NCBI GenBank assembly: GCA_018398765.1
Contig: JAHBMJ010001788.1
Coordinates: 1-26,116, forward strand
DNA length: 26,116 nucleotides
Reading direction: 5' to 3'
From: Chromera velia
Taxonomy: Eukaryota > Sar > Chromeraceae
Shown: piece by piece, positions 11,701 through 20,700 of the stretch
Layout of the letters: every line of letters starts with the position of its first letter
Position numbering within the stretch: the first letter of the stretch is position 1
The notes under the pieces: model-generated
Database searches by the model: none
What the model was told of the DNA's origin: nothing
The model's input: only the letters and a program-made list of their open reading frames with translations
Position numbers and translations under genes: made by a program

Positions 11701-12459
11701 GAAGCCTCGGCAGAGAAGCCACCGGGCAAAAAGAAGAAAGCGAATGCGCAGTCTCTGGCAGCTGCGGGGGCGCCTGGAGCCGCTTCTGCAGTCGCTGGTG
11801 CTGCCAAAGGGGCAAAGCAGACAAAAACAGCGGCAGCATCGAAGAACAAACAGCAGCTGCAGATGCCAACGCAACACCCGATGCCTGTCGTAGTCCCTCC
11901 TCCGCCTCCCGCCCCCCCCGGATTCGAATCGGTTGCTCCCGGTCCCTCTGACCCTTTCGCTGCTTCCGACAGTTCCTTCGGGGCTTTCGGACTCGGAGGG
12001 CAGCACAACTACCCCCTCTCGTCGACACACCCCACCCATACTTCTCCTGAACCCCTCTGGGGGGTGAGTCGTTCCTCCGCTGGAATTGGAAGCGGGGGCG
12101 TGGGAGGTTTAGCGAAGGGAAAGCCCACTGAGACCCGTCCTGCCGGCATAGGAAGGGGTTTCGGTACATCGAGAGGAGTGTTCGGTCAGCACGGTCTGGC
12201 GGGGGGGTCCTCTGCGAACGGGGCTGGGGGTGAGATGCCTTCCTTCAGGCAGCCGCCGGGGGTCTCCCTGACGAAGGGAGGGGGGCCCCCGGGCCTGCAT
12301 GGGATGGGGGTCGGGGGGGACTCTGAATACTCCGGGGACTCGTTTGGGCTGTTGGACGGTCGGGAGCGTTTGGACCCTTCCGACACTCAACTGAAGGACG
12401 AGGATGATGAGGGCGTCTTCGGGGGTGGTTGGGGAGGGGGGGCACCTTTCTGGCAGTGA
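501..12459 (+). CDS. MPN-like / triple winged-helix (LOTUS-like) / OAS-like nucleotidyltransferase fusion protein, 19 exons
   Basis: This is a hand-built gene model. Exons: 501-514, 617-941, 1130-1408, 1781-2248, 2603-2841, 3361-3595, 3818-4017, 4283-4573, 5114-5430, 6162-6239, 6558-6660, 7015-7147, 7540-7673, 8052-8378, 8857-9040, 9283-9471, 9887-10075, 10311-11033, 11305-12459. They total 5,583 nt, an exact multiple of three, with no internal stop. All introns are GT-AG, every acceptor ends GCAG, and every donor has G at +5. The start is chosen because the 14-nt first exon (ATG ATG AGC GCT GT, then GTGAGT) restores the phase of exon 2, giving an N-terminus MMSAVHISYG that begins a plausible MPN domain. 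Domain order: MPN-like about 4-206; acidic linker about 207-362; winged helices about 406-465, 521-596 and 755-827; OAS-like catalytic lobe about 850-1047; OAS1-C-like lobe about 1048-1235; disordered tail 1236-1860. The main uncertainties are whether the MPN part is a separate gene (the break would fall in 2249-2602), the donor of exon 17 (10066 or 10075, both in phase) and possible optional exons. Likely role, inferred: RNA binding or sensing, or translational control. Confidence 0.72.
1694..1778 (+). repeat. GT-rich microsatellite immediately before acceptor of exon 4
   Basis: A GT dinucleotide tract with embedded GTAT units occupies the 3' part of the intron and runs directly into the GTGTGCAG acceptor at 1780. 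It replaces the usual pyrimidine tract. A CT-rich stretch just upstream (about 1620-1693) could serve as the polypyrimidine element. Confidence 0.9.
1781..2248 (+). other. Exon 4: acidic low-complexity linker with Glu run
   Basis: Residues about 207-362, in phase with both neighbouring exons. The first half is Gly/Pro/Ser/Thr-rich. The second half is dominated by Glu, with an uninterrupted run encoded by a GAG-repeat tract at about 2062-2090, followed by Glu/Lys/Arg-rich sequence that could form a charged helix or remain disordered. No domain is recognisable. The frame overlapping positions 2001-2276 would give a strongly basic Arg/Lys peptide, but only the acidic frame joins the flanking exons in phase. 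The exon follows an intron that ends in a long GT microsatellite directly before the acceptor. Confidence 0.6.
2603..3595 (+). other. Exons 5-6: first winged-helix (LOTUS/OST-HTH-like) repeat
   Basis: Exon 5 starts with a Pro/Ser/Thr-rich spacer. From LTPAQAAQALQSIL (about residue 406) it encodes a helix, then VPGPMRVCDLEDSFEAQCG, then (in exon 6) VSEALGFPLLIFLREHSETF. The pattern is helix, short strand, helix, a second helix with an aromatic-rich end (FLxxHxxxF), then a wing. It matches the two clearer repeats downstream and the general LOTUS layout (LxxLL, VxxxxLxxxYxxxxG, LGYxxLxxFLxxxPDxF). This copy is the most diverged of the three. The intron 2842-3360 splits the domain after the second helix (phase 2). 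Exon 6 then runs into an acidic and basic spacer that ends at a GTGAGT donor. Confidence 0.5.
3818..4573 (+). other. Exons 7-8: second winged-helix repeat plus Gly/Ser/Thr spacer
   Basis: Residues about 521-596 form the domain: a first helix FVVSELERLIDES, the signature VCYISSLCGRFIQKWG, then VTSVIGSRPLDVFKKNQDKF, and a wing LLLGGGNVTLRKCG split by the intron after the glycines. It is very similar to the third repeat (shared YISSLCGRF, a VIGxRP core and GGGNV), so the two probably arose by internal duplication. The remainder of exon 8 is a low-complexity spacer ending at ACAAC followed by GTGAGT. LOTUS domains are known to bind RNA (G-rich or G-quadruplex) or Vasa-type helicases; applying that here is inference. 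Confidence 0.6.
5485..5695 (+). repeat. CTTT/GTTC tetranucleotide microsatellite in intron 9
   Basis: About 200 bp of CTTT units with CGTT, CTCTTT and poly-T interruptions, almost pure pyrimidine on the plus strand. It lies in the 731-bp intron that splits the third winged-helix repeat. The apparent open frames here (Phe/Leu/Ser on plus, Lys/Arg/Glu on minus) are repeat artefacts. Confidence 0.95.
5799..5959 (+). repeat. CT dinucleotide microsatellite in intron 9
   Basis: A near-perfect CT tract of about 160 bp with few CTTT and CTGT interruptions, in the same intron as the CTTT tract. The mirror-symmetric pyrimidine sequence could form triplex (H-DNA) structure under supercoiling; that is inference from the base composition. 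Confidence 0.95.
6482..6544 (+). repeat. Tandem duplication in intron 10
   Basis: Two adjacent copies of a unit starting TGGATGGATGGATTTG and ending TGGCTTGGTTGATG, at 6482-6514 (33 bp) and 6515-6544 (30 bp). They differ only by a 3-bp indel, which points to a recent duplication. Confidence 0.9.
7015..8378 (+). other. Exons 12-14: OAS-like nucleotidyltransferase catalytic lobe, altered D-x-D
   Basis: Exon 12 (residues about 850-894) encodes an N-terminal helical segment like that of OAS proteins. Exon 13 encodes VKDVVRGGSVGKGLVTIENR, which aligns well with the OAS segment [20 protein letters not shown] and includes the G-S nucleotide-binding loop (G908, S909). The OAS metal site is D-A-D followed by hydrophobics; here it reads D921-A922-A923-F, so the second Asp is missing. 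Exon 14 encodes a helix (LESTLESLQSIL), a strand pair (FRVDSESASIKFTLMIS, also reminiscent of the DZF domain of NF45/NF90), a Ser/Asn/Gln-rich insertion of about 60 residues, and GVDI, where D1046 could be the third catalytic Asp. OAS enzymes make 2'-5' oligoadenylates on dsRNA. Activity here is doubtful; a DZF-like or OASL-like pseudoenzyme is the main alternative. Confidence 0.65.
7806..7843 (+). repeat. TATC tetranucleotide repeat in intron 13
   Basis: A short imperfect TATC/CTAT array interrupted by CGCCTT and TATG, within the intron between the GGSxGKG exon and the next exon of the OAS-like domain. Confidence 0.8.
8689..8765 (+). repeat. CT-GT-GC compound microsatellite in intron 14
   Basis: A run of CT, then a GT run, then alternating CGCGCG. 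The alternating purine-pyrimidine part (GT and GC) is the kind of sequence that can adopt Z-DNA. It lies in the intron 8379-8856. Confidence 0.9.
8857..10075 (+). other. Exons 15-17: C-terminal helical lobe of OAS/DZF type
   Basis: Residues about 1048-1235. Exon 15 contains HVRTCLRLVKFWAAKQ, matching the OAS hallmark LKSLIRLVKHWYQ. Exon 16 continues with SWASPHTTPDPYLLELVVIH, matching the LPPQYALELLTVYAWE region, then helices LLELVFADLRDFESLRILW. Exon 17 contains SPIVMDPVNPFRNLAD and RQLVAFAQQ, matching the OAS segment VILDPADPTGNLGGGD and WRQLAQEA. This lobe (OAS1_C) completes the nucleotidyltransferase and helps bind dsRNA in OAS proteins; cGAS and DZF proteins have related lobes. Exons 15, 16 and 17 all end in phase 0. 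Exon 17 has two possible in-phase donors nine bases apart (after 10066 or 10075); the second, GTGAGT, fits the gene's other donors better. Confidence 0.68.
10311..12459 (+). other. Exons 18-19: long disordered C-terminal tail with Lys-rich patches and PPG-hydrophobic motifs
   Basis: Residues about 1236-1860. Exon 18 is hydrophilic and charged, then Pro/Ser/Gln-rich, ending in a strongly basic patch (AAAKKNKRRKAKKKEIREE) that could be a nuclear localisation or RNA-contact segment. Exon 19 is Gln-, Ala-, Pro- and Gly-rich, with a second Lys patch (PPGKKKKANA), several poly-Pro runs and a Gly-rich acidic end. Four PPG-hydrophobic motifs occur: PPGF at 1575 and 1680, PPGV at 1793 and PPGL at 1804. 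PPG followed by a bulky hydrophobic is the known ligand of GYF domains. The frame is open without interruption for 1,155 nt to the TGA at 12457-12459. Codon choice is GC-rich like the rest of the gene. No folded domain is apparent. Confidence 0.65.
11161..11216 (+). other. Possible alternative cassette exon that would end the protein early
   Basis: Inside the last intron a 56-nt segment is bounded by a CTGCAG acceptor (ending 11160) and AG followed by GTCTCT. Included after exon 18, it would add a short peptide beginning MQLLSKKDLGPFRPPY and then stop, removing the whole PPG-motif tail. Skipping it joins exon 18 (phase 0) to exon 19 (phase 0) without a frameshift, so skipping is taken as the main form. 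It may be a poison exon, an alternative end or chance. Confidence 0.25.
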
Positions 12460-12724
12460 GTGAGAGAGTTTGTGTGTGTGTGTGTGTGCGTGTGTGTGTC
12501 TGTGTTTGTGTGTGTGTGTTGAAGGGTGAAGATTGAAATGGGTTGTGGAAAGAGATTGGGATGATGTAATGGAAGGGGAAAAGAAGAAAGAGACTAGAGA
12601 GAAGGAAGGAGGATCCATTTACTGTTTCGTTCGTTCCTTCTGGTCGATTTCTCTTTCTTTCTCTCGCTTCCTTCCACTTAATTGTCCCGCCCGTCTCGCT
12701 CTGCGACCCGATCACCCGAATAAG

Positions 12725-12777
<53 letters not shown>

Positions 12778-15700
12778 CTTTTGGTGATTGCCCTCGTACT
12801 GAATGACTCAGAAAAGGACCGTGGTAGTCACTCAAGTGGATTCTTCTCTGCGGAGTTTTGTCTCTCTCTGTCTCTCTCTCTTAGTCACTCCTCGCTCGAG
12901 GTGAGAATGCACGACAGAGTGAATGAATCTGTGGATGCCAACTTAAAAGGATGGAAGGAAAGAAAGAAGGCAGGAAGGAGCATGGGGGAATGAGTGGCAG
13001 TCGGGGTGGGGTGCAATGAGGGTGTGTGAATGTGTGACCATTCTTGCTTGCCTTCGTTCATTCGTCCGTCCAAATTCCACTCGCAAAAAAGGAAAGACAG
13101 AGAGAGAGAGCGAACGATGGAACTCCCCAGAAGAGAAGAAGGGTGCAGAGAGAGAGAGAGTGTAGTGCTGGTTGTAAAAAAAGTCCGGAAGAGAGTAGGG
13201 GGAGAAAAGAAGAGACAATGAAGAAATTCTGTGCGCGTTCACGCATGACTCCTTCCCTGCTTCCTTCCCTCTTCTCTCTCCTCCTTCCTGGCTTCTCGTC
13301 TCTTCCTTTCTTCAGCACACAAAAGCTCCTTTTTTCCTTCTTTCAATTGTCGTCTTGTCCGTCGTTTCCTTCCTCCTCTCTTCCTTCTTCCTTCGTGTTC
13401 ATGGGTCTGCTTGAGGGACCGTCCGTTCGTTTCCATTTGATGCTGTGGTCGTGTTGCAACGCCGACTCTTCATTCAAGGGGGCAGAAAGATTAGCACGTG
13501 AGATACAGACAAACTGCTGTGGTGTGTGATGGCGGTGTTCCGATTTTGGTTCCTTCGGTCAAATGAGATCGGTCAGGCTGGCTCTTTGTCTCCCTTTCCG
13601 CATCTGCCTGTGGACCGTTGGGAAGGAACCTTCTTGGGGCCCGTGCTCATCCATCCATCCTTCCTTGCAGCTCCTGCCTGCCTCCGGCTTCGTTGATAAA
13701 CCGTTCGGGTGAATGGAGCGGCGTTCGCAGTTGATGCTTGCTTTGTTCTGCTGTTCGTATTTGTGCGTACTTTCTGCAAGCATGTCTCTGTGTATGCTCG
13801 TCTTCGACTGTTCCTTGGTGTCTCCTCCAGATACCTTTCTTGCATCGTCTTTCTCTTTGTGCATTTATTTAGCTGCTCAGACAGACAAAGACGGACAGTG
13901 CGTCTCCACTCCTTCAGTCAGTCTTGGCACTATTTGCATCCTTTCTTTTTTTTTTTTCCTTCTTTCTTTCTTTGTTCTTGCCCATTCAACATCGCATGCC
14001 TTGAATTCCTTTCCTCCTTTGCCTTCTTTGTGTCCGTCCATCTTCTTGCTCGACCGCATCGGTTGGCTTGGATCGGCCTGGGGGGTTGGCCTCTGTTTGT
14101 GCATGCACGTGCATTCTGGTCCAAAAGAGAAGGAAGAGGGGAGAACAGAAGGGGGGGCAATTCGAACTCAAAGAGAGGTCCGAAAGCCATCCCAATCACT
14201 TTCTGCATCTGCTTCTCGCATGGACCAGTCACCGAGATCAGAAGGAGAGGGTGTGGGGGGGAATGGAGATGGCGGCTGTGGAAGAGGAGGAGACGAGTGG
14301 GGCAAACTTGCGGAGATCAGCTGAGGGAAGGGAAGCATTCTTCGGTTTCCCTTCTGCCTCTGTCTACTTTCCCAAACAAGTCATTTTCCATTCGTCTTTG
14401 TTCCTCTTCGCTTCGGTCGGACAGGCAGGATAAGACAGAACCCCCTCAAAAGAATAAAAAAAAAGGGCAGCACCCCTCCTGAGTCCCAGAGAGGCAGCTG
14501 ATAAACCGAAAAAATCGAGAGCAGGTGGCTATTGCTGTCTCTTCCTTTCGCTGCCATTCCTGCCCATACAAGCCGGATGGATGTAGAGAGAGACACCGAT
14601 CTCTCTCCCTTCCTTCCTAACACTTCCCTCCTGGCTTCCTTCCTGCCTACGGGTGATCGTGCGGTCAGATGAGTTGGGGGAATGAGACCGTGACTTTGCC
14701 TGCGTTCACCCTTTTGTTTTCTCGTCCTGTCGTTCGCACCGGAGTAAGGAAGGAAGCAGAACAAGGAGAGGGCGGGAAAAGCAGCTAAAGGGGGGAGTCT
14801 GTGTTCCCTGTACGATTCCTTCCATAGTGGTCACTCCTCTCTCTCTCTCTCTCTCTCTCTGCGTGTTTTTCTGTGTGTGCACACTGTGGTGCAGATGCAG
14901 CCGTTTGTGGTAGATGTTCACCTGCGTATCTGCCTCTCTTGTGTGCCTGTCTCTATTACCCATCTGTATCGTTTGGTGGAATGCAGAGGCGAAGTCTTTG
15001 GTGCAGCTTTTGTGAATGGACAAACAACAAAACGGGTACGCAAACGTCCGTCCTTATTTAACAATGCAACCCGGGGACGAGGGGGGGGGGAGGGGGGGGC
15101 GTGGCCAGTTGCATGATGCGCATGTCGTCCTTGAGGTTGCAGGCAGCTTGCATGACCTTATTCTCCCTCCCTTCTCTCTCTTCTGCCCACAACAAAAGGG
15201 CTCTATTTATTTCCCTTCCTTGCCTTCCCCTTTGTGTTCCCGCTGCCCTTGATAGACAGGTCTCACGTCTGTCAGGGGGTAGCTACGTGCACGTGTACGT
15301 GTTCTTCCTTCCACTGCCTTTGTAATTTCTCTTTGTCTTGCAGTCATTCGGTCTGTCTGTCTGCCCGTTTGCGATGAATGAATGAACCGACGGACCAAGA
15401 AAGGACGGACAGACAGACAAGAGAAGAGAGTCAGACGAAATAAATCGATCTGCCGAATCCAAAGCCAAACTTGTCATCCGCTCAGCTCCTCGTGCTCGGT
15501 GATCAAACAGACCGCGAAGGAGGGGGCAGATGGAAGGCAGCCGTCGTCCATCTACCCGGTGCATCCTTCAGCTAACTGTTGAGAGAGAAAGTGAAACAAA
15601 CGCGAGGGTGGAGTGAATAAATCAACAGATGAGATGAGATGCGCCCCACAAGACAAGACAAGACAAAATGGATTTGCGTGACAGGAAAGAGATGAGAGGG

Positions 15701-18300
15701 AAGAGAAGAGAAGAGAGAAGGGGGCGTCTCTTCTTGCAGACAGGGCAGGGCAGGGCAAGGTGTTAGGGATTGTTGGAGGAAGAAATGAAGAGAGGAGACA
15801 GCTGAAGGGAGGAGAGATGAATGAGTGAATGAAGAGCGAAGAAGCGGTCAGGAGCGGATAGCCAGAGAAAAGAGGAATCGATCGAACGAGGTCCATCGAT
15901 TCATCTGTCTGAGCTTCTCTGCCCTTCAAGTTTCTTCTTCTTTGCATTTCTTTCTCTTTTTCTTTCCGTCCTCCACACAATGCGAGAAGGCAGGCGGAAG
16001 GCAGAACGGTTTTTTTTGTACCCTTCTTTGTTTGTTTGTTGCGCTGTTTATCAGCATCGCCCCGCCTTTCTTGCATTGGTCTTCTTTGCTCTCTCTTCTT
16101 CCCTGCCTCCTTTTTGCAACGAACAGACAAAGAAGCAGATGACCATCAGGAATGAAAGGCATCGACAGAGAGAGACCCCCTCTCGTCCCTGGCTCTTCAA
16201 ACAGAATAGAGAATGGTCCTTTTTGATATGTCACTTCACTTCATTCAGTGCGAATGAAGGAGTGATAGAGGGAGGGAGGTGGGTGCAGTGGGATTCTCTC
16301 TGCCTCTCTGCTGTAAATGACTTTCAAAAGAGAGAGAAGAAAAGAAAGTGCACCTGACCGATGTTCGTTTGTACGTCATTCGCCATCCTTCCTTCCGCTC
16401 TTCTTCCTGATCCCATTCGGATCCTATCCCTTCAAAGACCTCCCATCCAATTTCCGTCCACCATTCCCTTCCGTGTCTTTCTCGTGGGTGTGCGTCTCTC
16501 CTTGCTTTCTTTCCTGGCTGGTTGACGGTCCGCACGCGAAAGAAAGAAAGAAAGATCAGTTTGTTCAATGGATGGATGTGATGGATGAATGAAGGGACGA
16601 ATAATCGAAAGAAAGGACCGGGAGTGGTGAATGAATGAAAGAAAGACAAATGAATACCCACGCTCAATGCCGGCTGGCTTTTTCATGTTCTTCTTGTAGG
16701 TCCTTCAAAGAAAAGGGGTAGGGGGGGGGGCATTTTGATTCACCCACAGGTGGGAAGAGAGGCCTAATTCTGTTGGCCTTGTACCTGAGTAGGTAAGGAA
16801 AGAAGCCGGAAGGAAAAGAAAGAAACAAACGTCATTTGGAAACACCAAGGAGGTCGGGAGGAGGGAGATGGTATTTCGACGGAAACAAAAGACGACAAAA
16901 ACTTGACCTGAAGGAGAAAGAATGAAAGAAAGAAACACCTGAGTGAGTGGACTCCGCCTGCCTGCAGTCAGAGTTGATGTCCTTGATCTTCTTTTCGTCG
17001 GACGAGGAAGTTAAACGAAGAGACAAAGAAAAGAAGAAAGGATTCCCCACCTCTGTCTTTCTGTTTCATTCTCTCTCTCTCTCTGCGCATCTTTGTACCT
17101 CTCTCTTATCCTCCGGCCACGAGACTTTCTATCTTCAACTTCAACAAACCTGAAAGACCAACACACACTTCATCGTTCATGGCATGTCTCCCAGTTGCCC
17201 TCCAATAATCCCCACGGCTTGGCATGCACCGCTCTTTCCTCCTTTCCCTTTCCGCTCTCTCACGACGATCTCCACTTGGGTGCTTGCTGGCTACGGCGTA
17301 TGCCGTCTGTCTAGACACGCACCTGAGGGGGGAACCTGTCTTGGATCGAGAGTCCGTCCGTCTTCCGTAAGTAGTCTTTTCCTCCACATTGTCTTTTCTT
17401 TCCTATCTTGCGAACATTTTCATTCTTTCACCCCTTCCTTCCAGATGATCGCACCGCTTCCGTCTTGGGTGGCCAGCCAATGTCCGCCGTGCCTTCTCTC
17501 TCTTTCTGACTGTGTCAGTGTGAGAGAGGGAGAGAAAGGGACGGGAGGTCGCTTACCTTACCTTTCCTGACTCTCCGTTCGTTTCTCTTTCCTGTTTTTG
17601 AAACCGCCCTGCTAACGGACCTGTTTGTTCGGTCGGTTGGTTGGTCGGTTTGGTCGTGCCCTTGCAGAGGGGGGAGAGGTTTACAACGGGAGTGAGTCTG
17701 CATGAGATGACGGCAGAGACGGAGGAGCGCGCATTGGAGGGAATCTTCTGCCTCTCTCTTTTTTGTCCCAAAGAATGAATAAAGGCCCCCGCATGGGGGG
17801 GGAATTGGGATAGATGGAGAGATGCAGGCCTGAATTTTTGTTTGAACGACGGGTGACGAATGCTGTTGCTACAGATCGGACCGAGAGCGCCTGAGAAATG
17901 ATGATTCATCAGAAGAGCATTAGCGGTCCTACGGTCATATCGAAGCCAGGGGAAGCATCCAGTCGCATCGCACAGGCAGGCTGCGAAGGAGTCTGAGAGA
18001 GTGTCGTAGCTAGAGGCAGAGAAACACGAGAGAGAGAGACTCCAGAAATGAAAGGCAGATCGATTATTCGGAGATGATCTGCACCTGTCTGAATGGAGTC
18101 TCGGCAGCAGGCAGGAGCAGAATGTTGGTGTCGAAAGGTCTAGATACAGCGAAGGGTAAACTTGGTGAAGACAGGTCCGGGTGTCTGATGGAACTCGAAT
18201 TCATTCCAAAATTATGGGAGACCGTGGTTTTCGCAAGAAAACTTTGTTTGCGACGACGAACCGCCCCTAAACGCGCTACATGTTCTCTTTTCAGCTAGCT
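12460..18300. other. Gene-free stretch with 3' UTR and microsatellites
   Basis: About 5.8 kb after the stop codon of the large gene. It probably begins with a 3' UTR, but I cannot place the poly(A) site. It contains GT tracts (12468-12520), a CT-GT compound tract (about 12727-12777), a CT tract (about 14838-14862), a poly-T block near 13946, ACAAG pentamer repeats (about 15650-15668) and many short AAAG/TTCC-type runs. Open frames of 60-260 codons occur on both strands but are compositionally simple and overlap each other. None joins to neighbours by GCAG acceptors and +5G donors the way the large gene does. A short frame at 14877-15116 (plus) is the least repetitive but is unrecognised. Confidence 0.55.
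15081..15099 (+). repeat. G-run with G-quadruplex potential
   Basis: Ten Gs, one A, then eight Gs. Uninterrupted guanine runs of this length can fold into intramolecular or intermolecular quadruplex. No gene context is seen. Confidence 0.7.
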
Positions 18301-18930
18301 TTTCAGATACTTTGCATATAATTTTAGGCAACATTTACAAAAGGGTGAAAAGTTCAGTAAGGTTGCGTAGGCTGAGTCGGTGCACAGCACAGCATTCTTC
18401 GCACCTGTACCGCTATAACTAGATAGCATTACCATACTAGTTAGTGCTAGTACATGCAACTCGTACATGCCAGTAATCTCAGTTGTTTGTCACGTATCAA
18501 GGGTGTGACATTCGTGACATGATTGTATACGATGTCACATACATGTAGTGTATAATAATATAATTATATATATGAAGATAATAATAATAATATTATGTAA
18601 ATAATGTAATGATAATGATAATGATTGAGGCTTAAATCCTAGACTCAGCGACGCTAGATCCCAAGCCAGTAACAAGGCTTTGAGGACAACCCAGAGCACA
18701 TATTCATTAAGGGGGGGGGGGATGAGGAAGCGTGCCTGCCACACGGATCGATTTGACTCAACCTGCCTGATCGAAAGAATGAACCTTCCTGAGACACTCG
18801 GCTAGCGCTTTAGAACCGCTCCTAAGCAGGATTATGCACAATGGCAACACCATTTTGCATACTTAGGCCCTTGGGGTAGCTAGATATCAGCCCTCCAGGT
18901 TTTCCTCATCTTTCAATACCAACGAGACTC

Positions 18931-18970
18931 TCTCTCTCTATATATATATATATACTAGTATATATATAGT
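18931..18970 (+). repeat. CT then TA microsatellite
   Basis: A short CT run followed by TATATA with a central ACTAGT, giving a partly palindromic AT tract inside the AT-rich island. Confidence 0.85.
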
Positions 18971-19096
18971 AATCAGACAAGCCCCTCTTTTTCTCGTTTC
19001 TTTATTTTCTTTGTTTTTCCCAGATCAACTGCATGATACTTAATTCAATTTAATTGTATACTGGGAGACCTATATTATCGTCCTATAAGGACGGGA

Positions 19097-19216
19097 AAAG
19101 GTGCATTCCAGAAAACGCGCATTCTCAAAAAATGTACTAATACCTTTAGTGGCATGCATCTGATGCACCTGATTTGCACCTATGCACCTAGATGCACCTA
19201 ATAGGTGCATTTTGTG
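19097..19216. repeat. TGCACC motif cluster 1
   Basis: GGTGCAT near the left end and at the right end (about 19203-19210) bracket several TGCACCT words spaced 9-12 bp apart. The inward-facing copies make the cluster partly self-complementary. It resembles clusters 2 and 3 in the same AT-rich island. Confidence 0.6.
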
Positions 19217-19337
19217 AAGTAAAGAGATTGTTTTAAGAGTCGAATATCTAGGTGAAGATGCAGCAGCTGACGGGGCCCTTTACTGGCATGGCGCGTTTAG
19301 CACGCTAGCTGGGATGCTCCTGGATATTTTAATTGAA

Positions 19338-19346
19338 AATATATAT

Positions 19347-19377
<31 letters not shown>

Positions 19378-19378
19378 A
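19338..19378 (+). repeat. AT microsatellite
   Basis: An alternating AT tract with a few TATTATAT interruptions, self-complementary along its length. Confidence 0.9.
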
Positions 19379-19599
19379 ACCTAGATATAAACTAGCATAA
19401 GTAGTATTATACTGAAATGAGATACAGAGCCAATATATCTAGCAATATATTTTTCATGACTCATTTGGAATAAATCAAAATATTTGGTCGATATCTCTCT
19501 CTCTCTTTCGATCAGTGCCAACCCGGTTGTCTCTTTCTTTCTCTTTGTACAACAACTGCGCATAGAATCCTCGCTCAATCCTTCATGTCTAAAGCTTGG

Positions 19600-19697
19600 A
19601 AAAGGTGCACCTTAGAAAAGGTGCAAACTAAGAAGTTGCACCAGATGCACCTGTTTTGCACCAGATAGACCTGATACACCTGTTTTGCACCTGATTG
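19600..19697. repeat. TGCACC motif cluster 2, with a perfect 12-bp palindrome
   Basis: It starts with the perfect palindrome AAGGTGCACCTT at 19602-19613, then AAAAGGTGCAAAC, then at least five TGCACC-type words. CACCTGTTTTGCACCTGATT (ending about 19696) is nearly identical to a segment of cluster 3, 2.4 kb away, so the clusters are copies of one repeat family. Confidence 0.65.
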
Positions 19698-19739
19698 AAT
19701 GAAATTGGTTGAAAAGTGTCAGCGTCATGGCCATATAAC

Positions 19740-19805
19740 ACGCCGCGGCCCCGCCCCTGCGGCTCCCTGCGGCTCCCCGCGGCCCCAAACACGCGTGTTG
19801 CCGGG
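19740..19805 (+). other. GC-rich block inside the AT-rich island
   Basis: About 65 bp of almost pure G+C with a tandem GCGGCTCCC duplication and two CCGCGG palindromes, ending in ACACGCGTGTT, itself near-palindromic. It is sharply different from its surroundings. I see no gene or RNA that explains it. Confidence 0.6.
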
Positions 19806-20700
19806 CCATGGTGCACGGAACAAATCTAATATTAATCATATGCAGCCGATTTTTGAGATAAATTTAAAATTGGCTACATACAGAGGTCACTGAATGCACG
19901 TTCGACAACGCATGCGCTGCATGAAATCAATTAAGTCCATTGGAGTATGAGTACCTCTTCTTTTTGCAGCATGAGAACTGTTTTATGGGCTGCCTTATGC
20001 AACAGAAACGACTGCATATACACGTATAGCAACGCGGAGTGGACGAGGGTAAAAGGACTAGAACAACAGGTTTGAGTCAAGAAGCTAAGTAAGCAGACTA
20101 AGTTTGTTTGCACAGCAATGGCACAATGCTAAACGGTTTGCCGGGAGGAAAACAGCTTCCGCGACTTTTATTAGCAATCCGAGGATGAATGCCAATGCAG
20201 TGCTCCACACAGATTCTTTTTCACATGATGAAGAGAAGCAGAAACGGCACACACATGGGAACACACATATGCGAAGGTACGTTGACACTCTCCCTCTTGG
20301 TTGTAGGTAAAGACTTTTGAAACCTGGTGCTGGGTGCTCTTTACGATTGGCGGGCTCGATCTATCTTGATCAGTAAGAGTGCAATTGGTTTGATCATTCG
20401 ATTTACTGCTTTGTCTTAGAGAGTGGAACCATTCGTCACTTCCGTCTGCTGATGGCTTATCAAGTTTCGTCAAGTTTGCATGCTCACATACAGATCTGTA
20501 TCTGACTTTCTGTCATGCCACGGCTTCTCATTGCATTTGGTACTTCCAGAGGGTTTAAAGTCCGTCTATAGATGGAATTGCAGCTTTCCTAGGGGCATTC
20601 ACCCCTTCGTTTGCAAGTCGTCAATCATACTGGTCCTGTATACTGGTCACTGCAGTTAATCATTTTTCAATTTCACAAACTGGGGCCCTGTCCAGACACG

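Noticed and set aside
13709-14482. Overlapping plus-strand frames of about 200-257 codons
   Set aside because: Composition is simple and hydrophobic/charged in blocks, no family is recognisable, two overlapping frames are equally open, and splice signals like those of the large gene do not link them to anything.
14877-15116. Short plus-strand gene starting MHTVVQMQPFVVDV
   Set aside because: It runs into a G-rich tract, has no recognisable family and no convincing partner exons; left as unsupported.
17934-18010. 5S rRNA-like segment (CCTACGGTCATA with a possible CTACG/CGTAG closing stem)
   Set aside because: The span is about 75 nt, too short for 5S rRNA, and the internal promoter and loop sequences do not match.
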